NCBI GenBank assembly: GCA_937921805.1
Contig: CAKZUS010000349.1
Location: 1-6,893, forward strand
Reading direction: 5' to 3'
Length of the DNA stretch: 6,893 bases
DNA from: an uncultured Granulosicoccaceae bacterium
GTDB taxonomy: Bacteria > Pseudomonadota > Gammaproteobacteria > JABXHR01
The notes under the pieces were generated by a model that saw nothing but the letters and a program-made list of their open reading frames with translations, had not been told where the DNA came from and did no database searches. A program made the position numbers and the translations under genes. Below, piece by piece: positions 1-6,268 of the stretch (positions are counted from its first letter, which is position 1; each line of letters opens with the position of its first letter).

Positions 1-1
1 A

Positions 2-307
2 CTGATTTTAGTGGCCTTGACCGTCGTGCTGCTGATTCAGGTAGTCGGGCTGATTTTGGTGCTGGCTTTGCTCACGCTCCCGGCCGCCACCGCAGGACAC
101 TACGTACACTCTCTGGGCAAGATGATGCTCATCGCCACAGGGCTGGGCATGGCGCTGAGCCTGGGCGGCATTGCGCTGTCTTACGCCCCAGATATTCCCG
201 CTGGTCCTGCCATCGTGCTGCTGGCAGGAAGCACTTATATTGTCTCGGCGATCCTGTCACGCGCGTGGCAACGGCGCCAAGCGCGCCGCGCACAACGCCA
301 ACGCTGA
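2..307 (+). CDS. ABC-3 family metal-ion transporter permease (ZnuB/MntB/TroC type), C-terminal part
   Basis: This is the end of an inner-membrane permease of the family that imports Zn2+, Mn2+ or Fe2+ with an ATPase and a periplasmic metal-binding protein. The frame is open to the window edge, so about 101 residues are visible of a family length near 260-300; the GTG at 11 is an internal Val codon. The visible part begins with a hydrophobic span ending in LLTLPAATA, the conserved family segment. A second span follows (LIATGLGMALSLGGIALSY), then the typical PDIPAGPAIVLLAG motif leading into the last helix, and a basic cytoplasmic tail (RAWQRRQARRAQRQR). The gene converges with the LysR stub of the - strand operon and shows no functional link to it. 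The family call is firm. Which metal is carried cannot be read from this part, and the partner genes would lie to the left. Confidence 0.85.
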   Translation: MILVALTVVLLIQVVGLILVLALLTLPAATAGHYVHSLGKMMLIATGLGMALSLGGIALSYAPDIPAGPAIVLLAGSTYIVSAILSRAWQRRQARRAQRQR

Positions 308-342
308 ACAACGATCACTGCTTGGTCAATTTAATTTTTTAG

Positions 343-405
343 CCTAACTGGCCTAACTGGCCTAACTGGCCTAATTGGCCTGCCCGGCCTGTTTGACCTA
401 GTCGA
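343..405. repeat. Decaying 9-bp tandem repeat array (unit CCTAACTGG)
   Basis: Three exact copies of CCTAACTGG (343-351, 352-360, 361-369) are followed by one copy with a single change (CCTAATTGG, 370-378). Progressively degenerate units then follow (CCTGCCCGG, CCTGTTTGA, CCTAGTCGA), ending one base before the LysR stub's stop codon at 407-409. Each junction creates GGCC, a self-complementary tetramer, so neighbouring units could form small GGCC-N5-GGCC stems. A T-rich run (331-340) lies on the permease side. The array fills most of the 308-406 gap between the convergent genes. No standard intrinsic terminator is visible for either gene: the T-run precedes rather than follows the repeats on the + strand and reads as A-rich on the - strand. 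Confidence 0.9.
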
Positions 406-406
406 T

Positions 407-670
407 TTATTGAATCGTATTGCTAATCTGCTCGCGCAGCGCTTGATCTTGCTTGAGCATCTGTTCGCAGTGCTGTAAAAAAACCCGCCCCGCCGGAGTG
501 AGCTGTAGCGAGCCGGGCTGGCGATCAATAAGCCGCGCCCCCAGGTCATCTTCGAGTTGCTTAATACGCCGGCTGAGTGCAGATTGCGAAATACAGCGCT
601 GATCCGCTGCGCGTGAAAAGTTTCGCATTTGTGCCAAGACCAAGAAGTCTTTGCACCACAGTAGTTGCAT
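407..670 (-). CDS. LysR-type regulator truncated to the DNA-binding domain and linker helix
   Basis: This 87-residue protein matches only the N-terminal third of a LysR-type transcriptional regulator, whose family length is about 300. Residues 7-50 form the winged helix-turn-helix (DFLVLAQMRNFSRAA, then the recognition region SQSALSRRIKQLEDDLG). LTPAG at 58-62 opens the linker helix, which runs to the stop (FLQHCEQMLKQDQALREQI). The whole periplasmic-binding-like effector domain is missing, and no trace of it lies in the remaining 99 bp before the permease gene. The ATG is shared with the preceding ATPase stop (TGATG), and a good ribosome-binding site (AAGGAAGAG, 675-683) precedes it. It is therefore probably still translated as the last gene of the transporter operon. 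Either it is a decayed regulator gene or a functional DNA-binding mini-protein; in LysR proteins the linker helix dimerises, so a dimer that cannot sense ligand is conceivable. The family call is sure, function is open. Confidence 0.82.
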   Translation of the reverse strand: MQLLWCKDFLVLAQMRNFSRAADQRCISQSALSRRIKQLEDDLGARLIDRQPGSLQLTPAGRVFLQHCEQMLKQDQALREQISNTIQ

Positions 671-1644
671 CAATCTCTTCCTTCTTCCACGGCATGACAG
701 GCAATAGTGTGCCCCGGCTGCGTCTCTCTCAGTACAGGAATCTGCTCGCGACAACGCGCATTCGCCAGAGGGCAGCGCCCATGAAACACGCACCCACTGG
801 GACTGTGGACGGGGGTGGGCACCTCGCCGTGGAGTTTTTGTGGCTGGTGCTGGCCTCGGATACGAGGAATCGCGCTCAGCAAGGCTTGGGTATAGGGGTG
901 TCTTGCACCAGAGAATAAAGATCGGGCCGGTGCTAGCTCGCAAATACGCCCTAAATACATGACCGCTACACGATCGCCAAAGTGCTCCACCACCGATAAA
1001 TCATGCGTGATGAATAAATACGTTAATGACGCCGAGGCTTGCGCTTCCATCAGTACATTGAGCACTTGCGCCTGGATTGAGACATCGAGAGCCGATATCG
1101 GTTCATCCGCGATCACCAGCTCAGGCGAGACGCTCAGCGCCCGCGCAATGCTGATGCGTTGGCGCTGGCCGCCCGAGAACTCGTGGGGATAACGCGCGCC
1201 CCAGCTCGGGTCTACACCAACGGAGCGCATCACCTGCTCGATGTGTTCTTGGGCTTCACTCTGGCTCAGGCTTGAGCGGTGCAAGCGCACCGGTTCGAGC
1301 AGCGTCTGCTGCACAGTCATACGCGGATTGAGCGACGCGTAGGGATTTTGAAAAATCATCTGTACCCGCTGGCGCAGCGGCCACAGCTCCCGCCCATGGA
1401 GAGTATCGATGCGTTGATCGTCGAGGTGAATCTCTCCAGCACTAGGATCAATCAGCCGCGCGACCAGACGAGCCAGTGTGGACTTGCCGCACCCCGATTC
1501 GCCGACCACGCACAAGGCCTCGCCCCGTCGAGCTTCGAGGTCTACGCCATTGACCGCATGCACGGCCAAGCCCTCGTCGCCTCGCCACCAACGGCGCGTG
1601 CCTGCCAGAGGAAAGCGCTTGGCCAAGCCGCGTACACTCAGCAT
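670..1644 (-). CDS. Dpp/Opp-type ABC transporter ATPase, DppF/OppF class
   Basis: This is a cytoplasmic ATPase subunit that pairs with the preceding ATPase to power the importer (324 aa, normal for the class). Visible motifs are Walker A GESGCGKST (residues 48-56), the Q-loop in MIFQNPYASLNP (Gln about 99), the signature SGGQR (157-161), Walker B LVIADE (176-181) with the D-loop SALD, and the H-loop histidine in FITHD (about 214). A C-terminal oligopeptide-transporter extension carries the Cys-containing element CVFHGRCPLANARC. The N-terminal WWRG insertion before VNGVD is typical of DppF. I chose the ATG at 1644 over a TTG at 1659 because GGGAGG sits 4 nt upstream and the protein then starts MLSVRGLAKRF, as family members do. 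It overlaps the previous gene's stop by 7 nt (ATGCTGA) and its own stop overlaps the LysR ATG. Confidence 0.93.
   Translation of the reverse strand: MLSVRGLAKRFPLAGTRRWWRGDEGLAVHAVNGVDLEARRGEALCVVGESGCGKSTLARLVARLIDPSAGEIHLDDQRIDTLHGRELWPLRQRVQMIFQNPYASLNPRMTVQQTLLEPVRLHRSSLSQSEAQEHIEQVMRSVGVDPSWGARYPHEFSGGQRQRISIARALSVSPELVIADEPISALDVSIQAQVLNVLMEAQASASLTYLFITHDLSVVEHFGDRVAVMYLGRICELAPARSLFSGARHPYTQALLSAIPRIRGQHQPQKLHGEVPTPVHSPSGCVFHGRCPLANARCREQIPVLRETQPGHTIACHAVEEGRD
675..683 (-). promoter_or_regulatory. Ribosome-binding site of the LysR stub
   Basis: On the - strand AAGGAAGAG lies just before the ATG at 668-670, with 8 nt between the AGGA core and the start. It overlaps the last codons of the upstream ATPase gene. 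It fixes the LysR start at 670 and supports translation of the short product. Confidence 0.65.
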
Positions 1645-2585
1645 GCGGCCTCCCAGCAAGCGACGCCGTGCTGCAAAGCCGGAGATTCACTCTGGCAGCG
1701 CGCGCGCGCCAGATTGCAACGAGGATGAAAAGCACAGCCGCTGGGCATCGACTGCAGGCCCGGCATACTGCCCGGAATTTGATTGAGTGGCCGCCCCGGC
1801 TCGGTGCGTTCCGGCAGCGCATCGAGCAGTCCGCGCGTATAGGGGTGACGGGGTGCACGAATCAGCGCCGCTGTCTCGGCCTGCTCAACGACGCGCCCTG
1901 CGTACAAGACCATCGTGCGGTGGGTCAGTTGTGCGACCACGCCTAAATCGTGAGTAATCAGCAATAGCGCCACGCCTTCGTTGTCGCACAGCTCACGCAG
2001 CAACTGCATAATCTCAGCCTGAATCGTCACGTCTAAAGCCGTGGTCGGCTCATCGGCAATGATCAGCTGAGGGTCGAGCAACAGCGCAATGGCGATAATC
2101 ACGCGCTGGCGCATTCCCCCTGATAGCTCGTGCGGATACTGTCGCAGGCGCTGCTCGGGCGAGGGAATCTGCACCTGCCGCAGTCGTTCGATACAAATAT
2201 GGCGCGCCTCGGACTCGCTACAGTTGCTGTGCGCGCGCAGGCACTCTAGCATCTGCTCACCGATGCTCAAGACGGGGTTGAGCGTCATCATCGGATCTTG
2301 AAAGATCATGCCAATACGCCGCCCACGCACTGTACGCAGCGCGGATTCTGAGAGGCTTGCGAGGTCTACGCCATCGAAAATAATTTGGCCGCTGGCAATA
2401 TACCCTGGCGCCGACAATAGATTGAGAATCGAGAATGCCGCGACAGATTTGCCCGCGCCGCTCTCGCCCACAATGCCCAGCCGCTCGCCCGGCTCCAGCG
2501 CAAAGCTGATGCCATCGAGCGCCATACTGGCCCCCTCTCGCAGCCCAAACTCCACCACCAAATCACGCACTTCCAGCAAGGCCAT
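1638..2585 (-). CDS. Dpp/Opp-type ABC transporter ATPase, DppD/OppD class
   Basis: This is the second ATPase of the importer (315 aa), working in the cytoplasm as a heterodimer with the DppF-type subunit. Motifs seen are Walker A GESGAGKS (residues 40-47), the Q-loop MIFQDPMMTLNP (Gln 96), the signature LSGGMRQR (154-161), Walker B LIIADE (174-179) followed by PTTALD, and the H-loop ITHD (His 212). The C-terminal oligopeptide-transporter extension contains CAFHPRCNLARARC, a Cys pattern that in several family members binds an Fe-S cluster or is structurally important. All catalytic positions are intact. The start ATG shares a base with the stop of the preceding permease (TAATG), and AAGGGA lies 5 nt upstream (2591-2596). 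The class follows from motif pattern and gene order; substrate cannot be deduced from the ATPase. Confidence 0.94.
   Translation of the reverse strand: MALLEVRDLVVEFGLREGASMALDGISFALEPGERLGIVGESGAGKSVAAFSILNLLSAPGYIASGQIIFDGVDLASLSESALRTVRGRRIGMIFQDPMMTLNPVLSIGEQMLECLRAHSNCSESEARHICIERLRQVQIPSPEQRLRQYPHELSGGMRQRVIIAIALLLDPQLIIADEPTTALDVTIQAEIMQLLRELCDNEGVALLLITHDLGVVAQLTHRTMVLYAGRVVEQAETAALIRAPRHPYTRGLLDALPERTEPGRPLNQIPGSMPGLQSMPSGCAFHPRCNLARARCQSESPALQHGVACWEAAC
1649..1654 (-). promoter_or_regulatory. Ribosome-binding site that decides the DppF-type start
   Basis: GGGAGG on the - strand is followed by a 4-nt spacer and the ATG at 1642-1644. The alternative TTG at 1657-1659 lies upstream of this site and would place it inside the coding region, so the ATG is preferred. 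Confidence 0.7.
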
Positions 2586-3538
2586 TAGCTTCCCTTATAC
2601 AAGCGTGGATTCAACACATCGCGCAGCCAATCTCCGAGGACATTCACCACCAGCACCAGTACCACCAGCACCAAGCCGGGAATCACCGTCATCCACCAAC
2701 TGCCTGAGAACACGTATTCAAAGCCGCTGGAGATCAACGACCCCAAAGACGGGCGATTCACGGGCATACCCAGCCCCAAAAACGACAGCGATGCTTCGCT
2801 GATAATCGCATTGGCCACCTGTACGGTGGAAATCACAAATACGGGCGAGAGCGCATTGGGCAAGATATGCCGAAACATAATGCGCAGCCGCCCATATCCG
2901 AGCACCTGTGCTGCGTCGATATATTCTTTTTGTTTTTCAGCGAGCACGCTCGCGCGCACTGTGCGTGCGTATTGCGGCCACTCCGCGATGCCAATAACAA
3001 GAATCAGCATCAAGACCGCCAGATCGCTATAGAGCTGTGCGCCAAAGGCCGTACGAAATACCGCCAGCACAATAATGGCGACCATCATCGTCGAATAAGA
3101 CAGCTGAATATCGGCCGCTCGCATCAAGATCACATCGACGCGCCCGCCTAAATAACCGGCGCTTAATCCCACAGTTATACCGATCAGCGCTTGCAGCATC
3201 ACAGCGCACAGGCCAATGAGCAAAGACACGCGCAAGCCATACAAAATCGCACTGAGCAGGTCACGCCCTTGCGCATCGGTGCCCAATACAAACTGCGGAT
3301 CCGCATCATCGACCCACGCCGGAGGCAGCTCCGAATTCATAATGTCGATTGAACGGGGGTCGTAGGGGTCAAACGGCGCCAGCACTGGGGCAAAAACGGC
3401 CGCCAATGCCATCAGCAGCAGTACGGCTAATGCGACTTGGGCAATACGATCACGCCCAAGACTGTGCCCCAGTGGCGAGCTGCGCCAGCGCTGCCACCAG
3501 CGGGGCTGCCACCAGCGAGATTGTGCGGCAATACCCAT
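2585..3538 (-). CDS. Dpp/Opp-type ABC transporter permease, DppC class
   Basis: This is the second transmembrane subunit of the importer (317 aa). After a cytoplasmic N-terminus, the first membrane span lies near residues 33-54. A periplasmic segment follows with the family motif FVLGTDAQGRDLLS (83-96), then five further hydrophobic spans to about residue 305. The EAA loop that docks onto the ATPases is YIDAAQVLGYGRLRIMFRHI (206-225), and SLSFLGLGM near 250-258 is typical of DppC. The start at 3538 shares a base with the preceding stop (TAATG), and a G-rich GGGGGTGAAG stands upstream. The N-terminus is odd: RWWQPRWWQRWR, a tandem duplication visible in the DNA as two 13-bp copies 15 bp apart. 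It is otherwise an ordinary family member. Confidence 0.93.
   Translation of the reverse strand: MGIAAQSRWWQPRWWQRWRSSPLGHSLGRDRIAQVALAVLLLMALAAVFAPVLAPFDPYDPRSIDIMNSELPPAWVDDADPQFVLGTDAQGRDLLSAILYGLRVSLLIGLCAVMLQALIGITVGLSAGYLGGRVDVILMRAADIQLSYSTMMVAIIVLAVFRTAFGAQLYSDLAVLMLILVIGIAEWPQYARTVRASVLAEKQKEYIDAAQVLGYGRLRIMFRHILPNALSPVFVISTVQVANAIISEASLSFLGLGMPVNRPSLGSLISSGFEYVFSGSWWMTVIPGLVLVVLVLVVNVLGDWLRDVLNPRLYKGS
3490..3517 (-). repeat. In-frame 13-bp direct repeat encoding tandem RWWQ in the DppC-type N-terminus
   Basis: GCTGCCACCAGCG occurs at 3490-3502 and again at 3505-3517 on the + strand, a period of 15 bp or five codons. On the coding strand it produces RWWQP-RWWQR, a short Trp/Arg-rich duplication ahead of the first membrane span. 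Confidence 0.85.
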
Positions 3539-4515
3539 TACTTCACCCCCGTCAAGCGCACGGTCGGATTCACTAAACCGTAGATCATATCGACCAGCGT
3601 ATTGGTGATGACAAAGATCACACTCACAACAATTAAATAAGCGATCAATAACGGGGTATCCACCCTATTGACTGCCTCCAGAAAAATAAACCCCATCCCG
3701 GGCCACTGAAACACCGTTTCGGTCAAGATGGTGTAGGCCACCAACGTGCCGATCTGCACGCCGCCGACGGTGATCACGGGCAACAGCGTGTTTTTCAGCG
3801 CATGGACAAAATACACCCGCTGCGCACTAATACCCTTGGCGCGTGCAAAGCGAATGTAGTCAGACTGCAGCACTTCGAGCATCTCCCCGCGAATCAAACG
3901 AATAAACAGCGGCAGCATAATGGACGAGAGCGTGATGCTCGGCAGAATCAAATGCGCCAAGCCATCGGCAGTCAGCAAGCCCGTGCGCCAGCCTCCCCAC
4001 AGCGTCACCAGCTCACCGCGCCCATACGATGGCGCCCAGCCCAGCTCGACGGAGAAGAGATAAATCAAGCCAATGGCCGTTAAAAAAACTGGAACTGAGA
4101 TGCCCACCAGACTCACGGCCATAATCGCGCGCGCCACGGGGTGCCGGGGCTTAATCGCGCAAAACACCCCCGCTGGCACGGAGATCAGGGCAATGATCAG
4201 CGTCGCGCACAGCACCAGCTCCAAGGTCGCGGGAAGCTTTTTGAGAATAACGTCCAGCGCTGGTTCTTTGTAGAAGTAACTCTGCCCGAGATCCCCCTGC
4301 ACAGCCCGTCCTAAAAAGCGAAAGTATTGCTGCCAAAGCGGGTCATTGAGGCCCATTTGCTCCCGCAGGACTTCGCGCTCGGACTCAGAGACGGACTGAC
4401 CCACCAGCTCGCGCAGCGGGTCACCCAGTTGGTCTTGGATGGCAAAGCTGATCACACTGATGACCAACATCACGATCACGCCCTGAATAAGGCGCTGGAA
4501 GATAAAATTTGTCAT
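3538..4515 (-). CDS. Dpp/Opp-type ABC transporter permease, DppB class
   Basis: This is the first transmembrane subunit of the importer (325 aa). The N-terminus MTNFIFQRLIQGVIVMLVIS is the standard DppB opening and forms the first span (about residues 9-27). The soluble periplasmic stretch LGLNDPL-type motif is present as QMGLNDPLWQQYFRFL (53-68), and further spans lie near 98-120, 132-155, 188-208, 248-270 and 289-312. The EAA loop YIRFARAKGISAQRVYFVHA (220-239) is the ATPase contact. The start is firm by homology, although no Shine-Dalgarno sequence is visible: the bases just upstream are part of the foot of a large stem-loop. The gene follows the binding-protein gene after a 93-bp gap and overlaps the next permease by one base. 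Confidence 0.94.
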   Translation of the reverse strand: MTNFIFQRLIQGVIVMLVISVISFAIQDQLGDPLRELVGQSVSESEREVLREQMGLNDPLWQQYFRFLGRAVQGDLGQSYFYKEPALDVILKKLPATLELVLCATLIIALISVPAGVFCAIKPRHPVARAIMAVSLVGISVPVFLTAIGLIYLFSVELGWAPSYGRGELVTLWGGWRTGLLTADGLAHLILPSITLSSIMLPLFIRLIRGEMLEVLQSDYIRFARAKGISAQRVYFVHALKNTLLPVITVGGVQIGTLVAYTILTETVFQWPGMGFIFLEAVNRVDTPLLIAYLIVVSVIFVITNTLVDMIYGLVNPTVRLTGVK

Positions 4516-4522
4516 AGAACAT

Positions 4523-4585
4523 GGGACGAGAGCGCGCCCGAGGGACGCGTCCGAGGAGTACGTCCCCGGGGCGCGCCGCTCGCCC
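4523..4585 (-). promoter_or_regulatory. Long G+C-rich stem-loop between receptor and permease genes
   Basis: Two arms pair across this gap. GGG 4523-4525 pairs with 4583-4585, CGAG 4527-4530 with 4579-4582, GCGCGCCC 4532-4539 with 4569-4576, and GGGAC 4542-4546 with 4562-4566. That gives about 20 pairs with small bulges and a 15-nt loop (4547-4561). No U-run follows on the transcribed strand, so it does not look like an intrinsic terminator. Its 3' foot ends 7 nt before the DppB-type start codon. Such structures between binding-protein and permease genes often protect the upstream mRNA and lower downstream expression; that role is inferred here. Confidence 0.7.
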
Positions 4586-4608
4586 TAATTGCCTTCGGTA
4601 GAGCGGTT

Positions 4609-6138
4609 TTACTTGACGACTAAGTCCCCGATATAAGGGAAGTTCATGGCGTTGGGTACTGGCTCGATCTCTACGTGATTACCCGCAGCCCAAGCAAGGT
4701 TTTGCCAGTGCAAGGGGATGAAGCCGGCCTCGTCATAGACAATTTTCTCGATCTGCTGCATCAGGGCCTGACGCTTGGCCGGATCAGTTTCCGCATTGGC
4801 CTGCACCGTCAAGGCATCGGCCTCTGGGTTGCAATAGTTGCCACTGTTGTATTGGCCCCAGCCGGTGTCTGCATTGGGACAGGCAGACAAAAACTCATAA
4901 AAGTTATTGGAGTCTTCGGTGTCTGAATGCCAGCCGATCATCATCATGTCTGCCGCGCGCGCATCGAACTGAGGCCAGTACTGCGCTTTGGGCATGGTCT
5001 TGAGATCAACAGTGATATTGATCTTCGAGAGCATTCCCGCGACCGCTTCGGCGATTTTGTCATCGTTTACATAGCGATTATTCGGCGCCATCATGGTGAT
5101 GTTTAGGCCGTCGGCATAGCCTGCTTCGGCCATCAGTGCATTGGCCTTGTCCAGGTCATAGCGTGGCACCAAATCGGGGTGGTGACCCAGGTAACCTGCG
5201 GGGCTAAACTGCCCAGCAGTGGTGCCAAAGCCGCGCATGATGCGCTTGACGATGCCATCGTTATTGATCGCATAGGCGATAGCCTGACGCACGCGGGCGT
5301 CCTTGAAGGCTTCGACGCGATTTTGGTTCATCTGGAAGGTAATCACTCGCGTGCCGGCCATGGTCACCAAGCGTGCATTATCGCTAGACTCGATGCGTTT
5401 AAAATCGGTCGGGGCCACGGGAGCAATAAAGTCCACATCTCCCGATAGCAAAGCGGCAACACGAGTCGGGTCTTCTTTGATCGGAGTCAACGTGACAGTC
5501 TCGACATTACCCGGTGAGGCGGTGTCCCAATAGTCTGCGAAGCGCTCAAACTCAACCCGAACCCCTTGCTCACGATACGTGACCGTATAAGGTCCGGTGC
5601 CCGAGACATTGCGCGAGGCAAAAGAGTCACCGTTTTTGACAATCTCGGCCTTGCCCGCATAGAACTCACGGTCCATCGGAAAAATATAGGTCGCATTGTG
5701 CAGTACCAAGGGAAAAGGCCCGTTGGTGACGAGGTCAATCGTGTGTGCATCGACGACGTTAGCGCCGCTAAAGTTAGAGAACACGCCTTTGAAGTCGGGG
5801 CTTTCTTTTAAGCGATCAAAGGTCCACTTCACGTCTTCGGCGCTCATCTCACGGCCAGAGTGAAACTTCACCCCCTGGCGCAAATAAAACCGCATAGTGT
5901 TCTCGTCCACGCGCTCCCAGCGCTCGGCGAGGCGGGGTTCAAACTGCAGATCGGCGTCCCAACGCACGAGCGAGTCAAAAACCATGTGCGAGAGCTGTAG
6001 CGTGCCCCCAGAGAGCTGCTCGTGCGGATCTAAAGAAACAGGGTCTGCATCGTAGGCCATTTTTAGCGAGGCGGCATGGGCCGTGGACAGCGCAAGCGAT
6101 CCCCATAGCAGTGCGCCAATAAGAGTTTTTCTTTCCAT
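4609..6138 (-). CDS. Periplasmic solute-binding protein, family 5 (DppA/OppA type)
   Basis: This is the periplasmic receptor of the importer (509 aa). Residues 1-22 are a Sec signal peptide (MERK, a hydrophobic core, cleavage after AHA); no lipobox Cys follows, so the protein should be soluble. The mature part opens with DPVSLDPHEQ and carries the family-5 signature VKFHSGREMSAEDVKWTFD (90-108), then NVSGTGPYTV and VRQAIAYAIN, all classical. Two cysteines (about 420 and 436, in ACPN and NYCNPEAD) probably form the disulfide common in DppA-like proteins. I prefer the second ATG (6136-6138) because GGAG lies 6 nt upstream; the ATG at 6148-6150 has no ribosome-binding site and would add four residues. 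First gene of the operon, divergent from betC. The family binds peptides, nickel chelates, opines, glutathione and others. A choline ester is a guess from context only. Confidence 0.93.
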   Translation of the reverse strand: MERKTLIGALLWGSLALSTAHAASLKMAYDADPVSLDPHEQLSGGTLQLSHMVFDSLVRWDADLQFEPRLAERWERVDENTMRFYLRQGVKFHSGREMSAEDVKWTFDRLKESPDFKGVFSNFSGANVVDAHTIDLVTNGPFPLVLHNATYIFPMDREFYAGKAEIVKNGDSFASRNVSGTGPYTVTYREQGVRVEFERFADYWDTASPGNVETVTLTPIKEDPTRVAALLSGDVDFIAPVAPTDFKRIESSDNARLVTMAGTRVITFQMNQNRVEAFKDARVRQAIAYAINNDGIVKRIMRGFGTTAGQFSPAGYLGHHPDLVPRYDLDKANALMAEAGYADGLNITMMAPNNRYVNDDKIAEAVAGMLSKINITVDLKTMPKAQYWPQFDARAADMMMIGWHSDTEDSNNFYEFLSACPNADTGWGQYNSGNYCNPEADALTVQANAETDPAKRQALMQQIEKIVYDEAGFIPLHWQNLAWAAGNHVEIEPVPNAMNFPYIGDLVVK

Positions 6139-6144
6139 CTGAGT

Positions 6145-6148
6145 CTCC
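6145..6148 (-). promoter_or_regulatory. Ribosome-binding site that decides the binding-protein start
   Basis: GGAG on the - strand is followed by ACTCAG and the ATG at 6136-6138. The site lies within the first codons of the alternative upstream ATG at 6148-6150, which itself is preceded by AT-rich sequence with no purine-rich site. Confidence 0.65.
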
Positions 6149-6157
6149 ATATTATTT

Positions 6158-6187
6158 GGTGTCGTCGTTAGCTAACGACCCTACACC
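6158..6187. promoter_or_regulatory. Perfect 16-bp palindrome, candidate operator between divergent genes
   Basis: GTCGTTAGCTAACGAC at 6164-6179 equals its own reverse complement. Outer arms GGTGT (6158-6162) and ACACC (6183-6187) extend the dyad imperfectly, with 1 and 3 unpaired bases. It lies 25 bp from the binding-protein start and 89 bp from the betC start, within the 130-bp gap (6139-6268) that must hold both promoters. It suits a dimeric repressor or activator. No convincing -35/-10 pair could be assigned on either strand; TACACT near 6234-6239 is a weak -10 candidate for betC. Confidence 0.7.
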
Positions 6188-6268
6188 TTACCCGCACTGG
6201 TCGTCGATGAAAAGCCCTACACGCAATCCTCGGTTACACTCCCGCAACACCCTACGCAGAGACGCGCC

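Noticed and set aside
311..342. Intrinsic terminator for the metal permease at the T-rich stretch
   Set aside because: No G+C-rich stem directly precedes the T-run at 335-340, so a terminator cannot be supported.
343..405. CRISPR-like array
   Set aside because: The units are 9 bp and contiguous, without spacers; this is a simple tandem repeat.
331..549. - strand frame ending in RPV-type repeats (72 codons)
   Set aside because: It is a shifted reading of the LysR stub and the 9-bp array; the Arg-Pro-Val pattern is a product of the repeat, not a protein domain.
407..943. A longer - strand reading frame (178 codons) containing the LysR stub with an extra N-terminal part
   Set aside because: The first 91 codons overlap the DppF-type gene in another frame and resemble no LysR N-terminus. 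The ATG at 668-670 has a good ribosome-binding site and begins the LysR homology.
1279..1728. + strand open frame of 149 codons, and similar ones at 577-918 and 2308-2802
   Set aside because: They lie opposite the ATPase and permease genes, show no recognisable domain, and have low-complexity, Arg/Pro/Ser-rich composition expected of antisense shadows in G+C-rich DNA.
4601..4610. GAGCGGTTTT read as a + strand intrinsic terminator
   Set aside because: No + strand gene ends here; the T-run lies inside the end of the binding-protein gene on the opposite strand.
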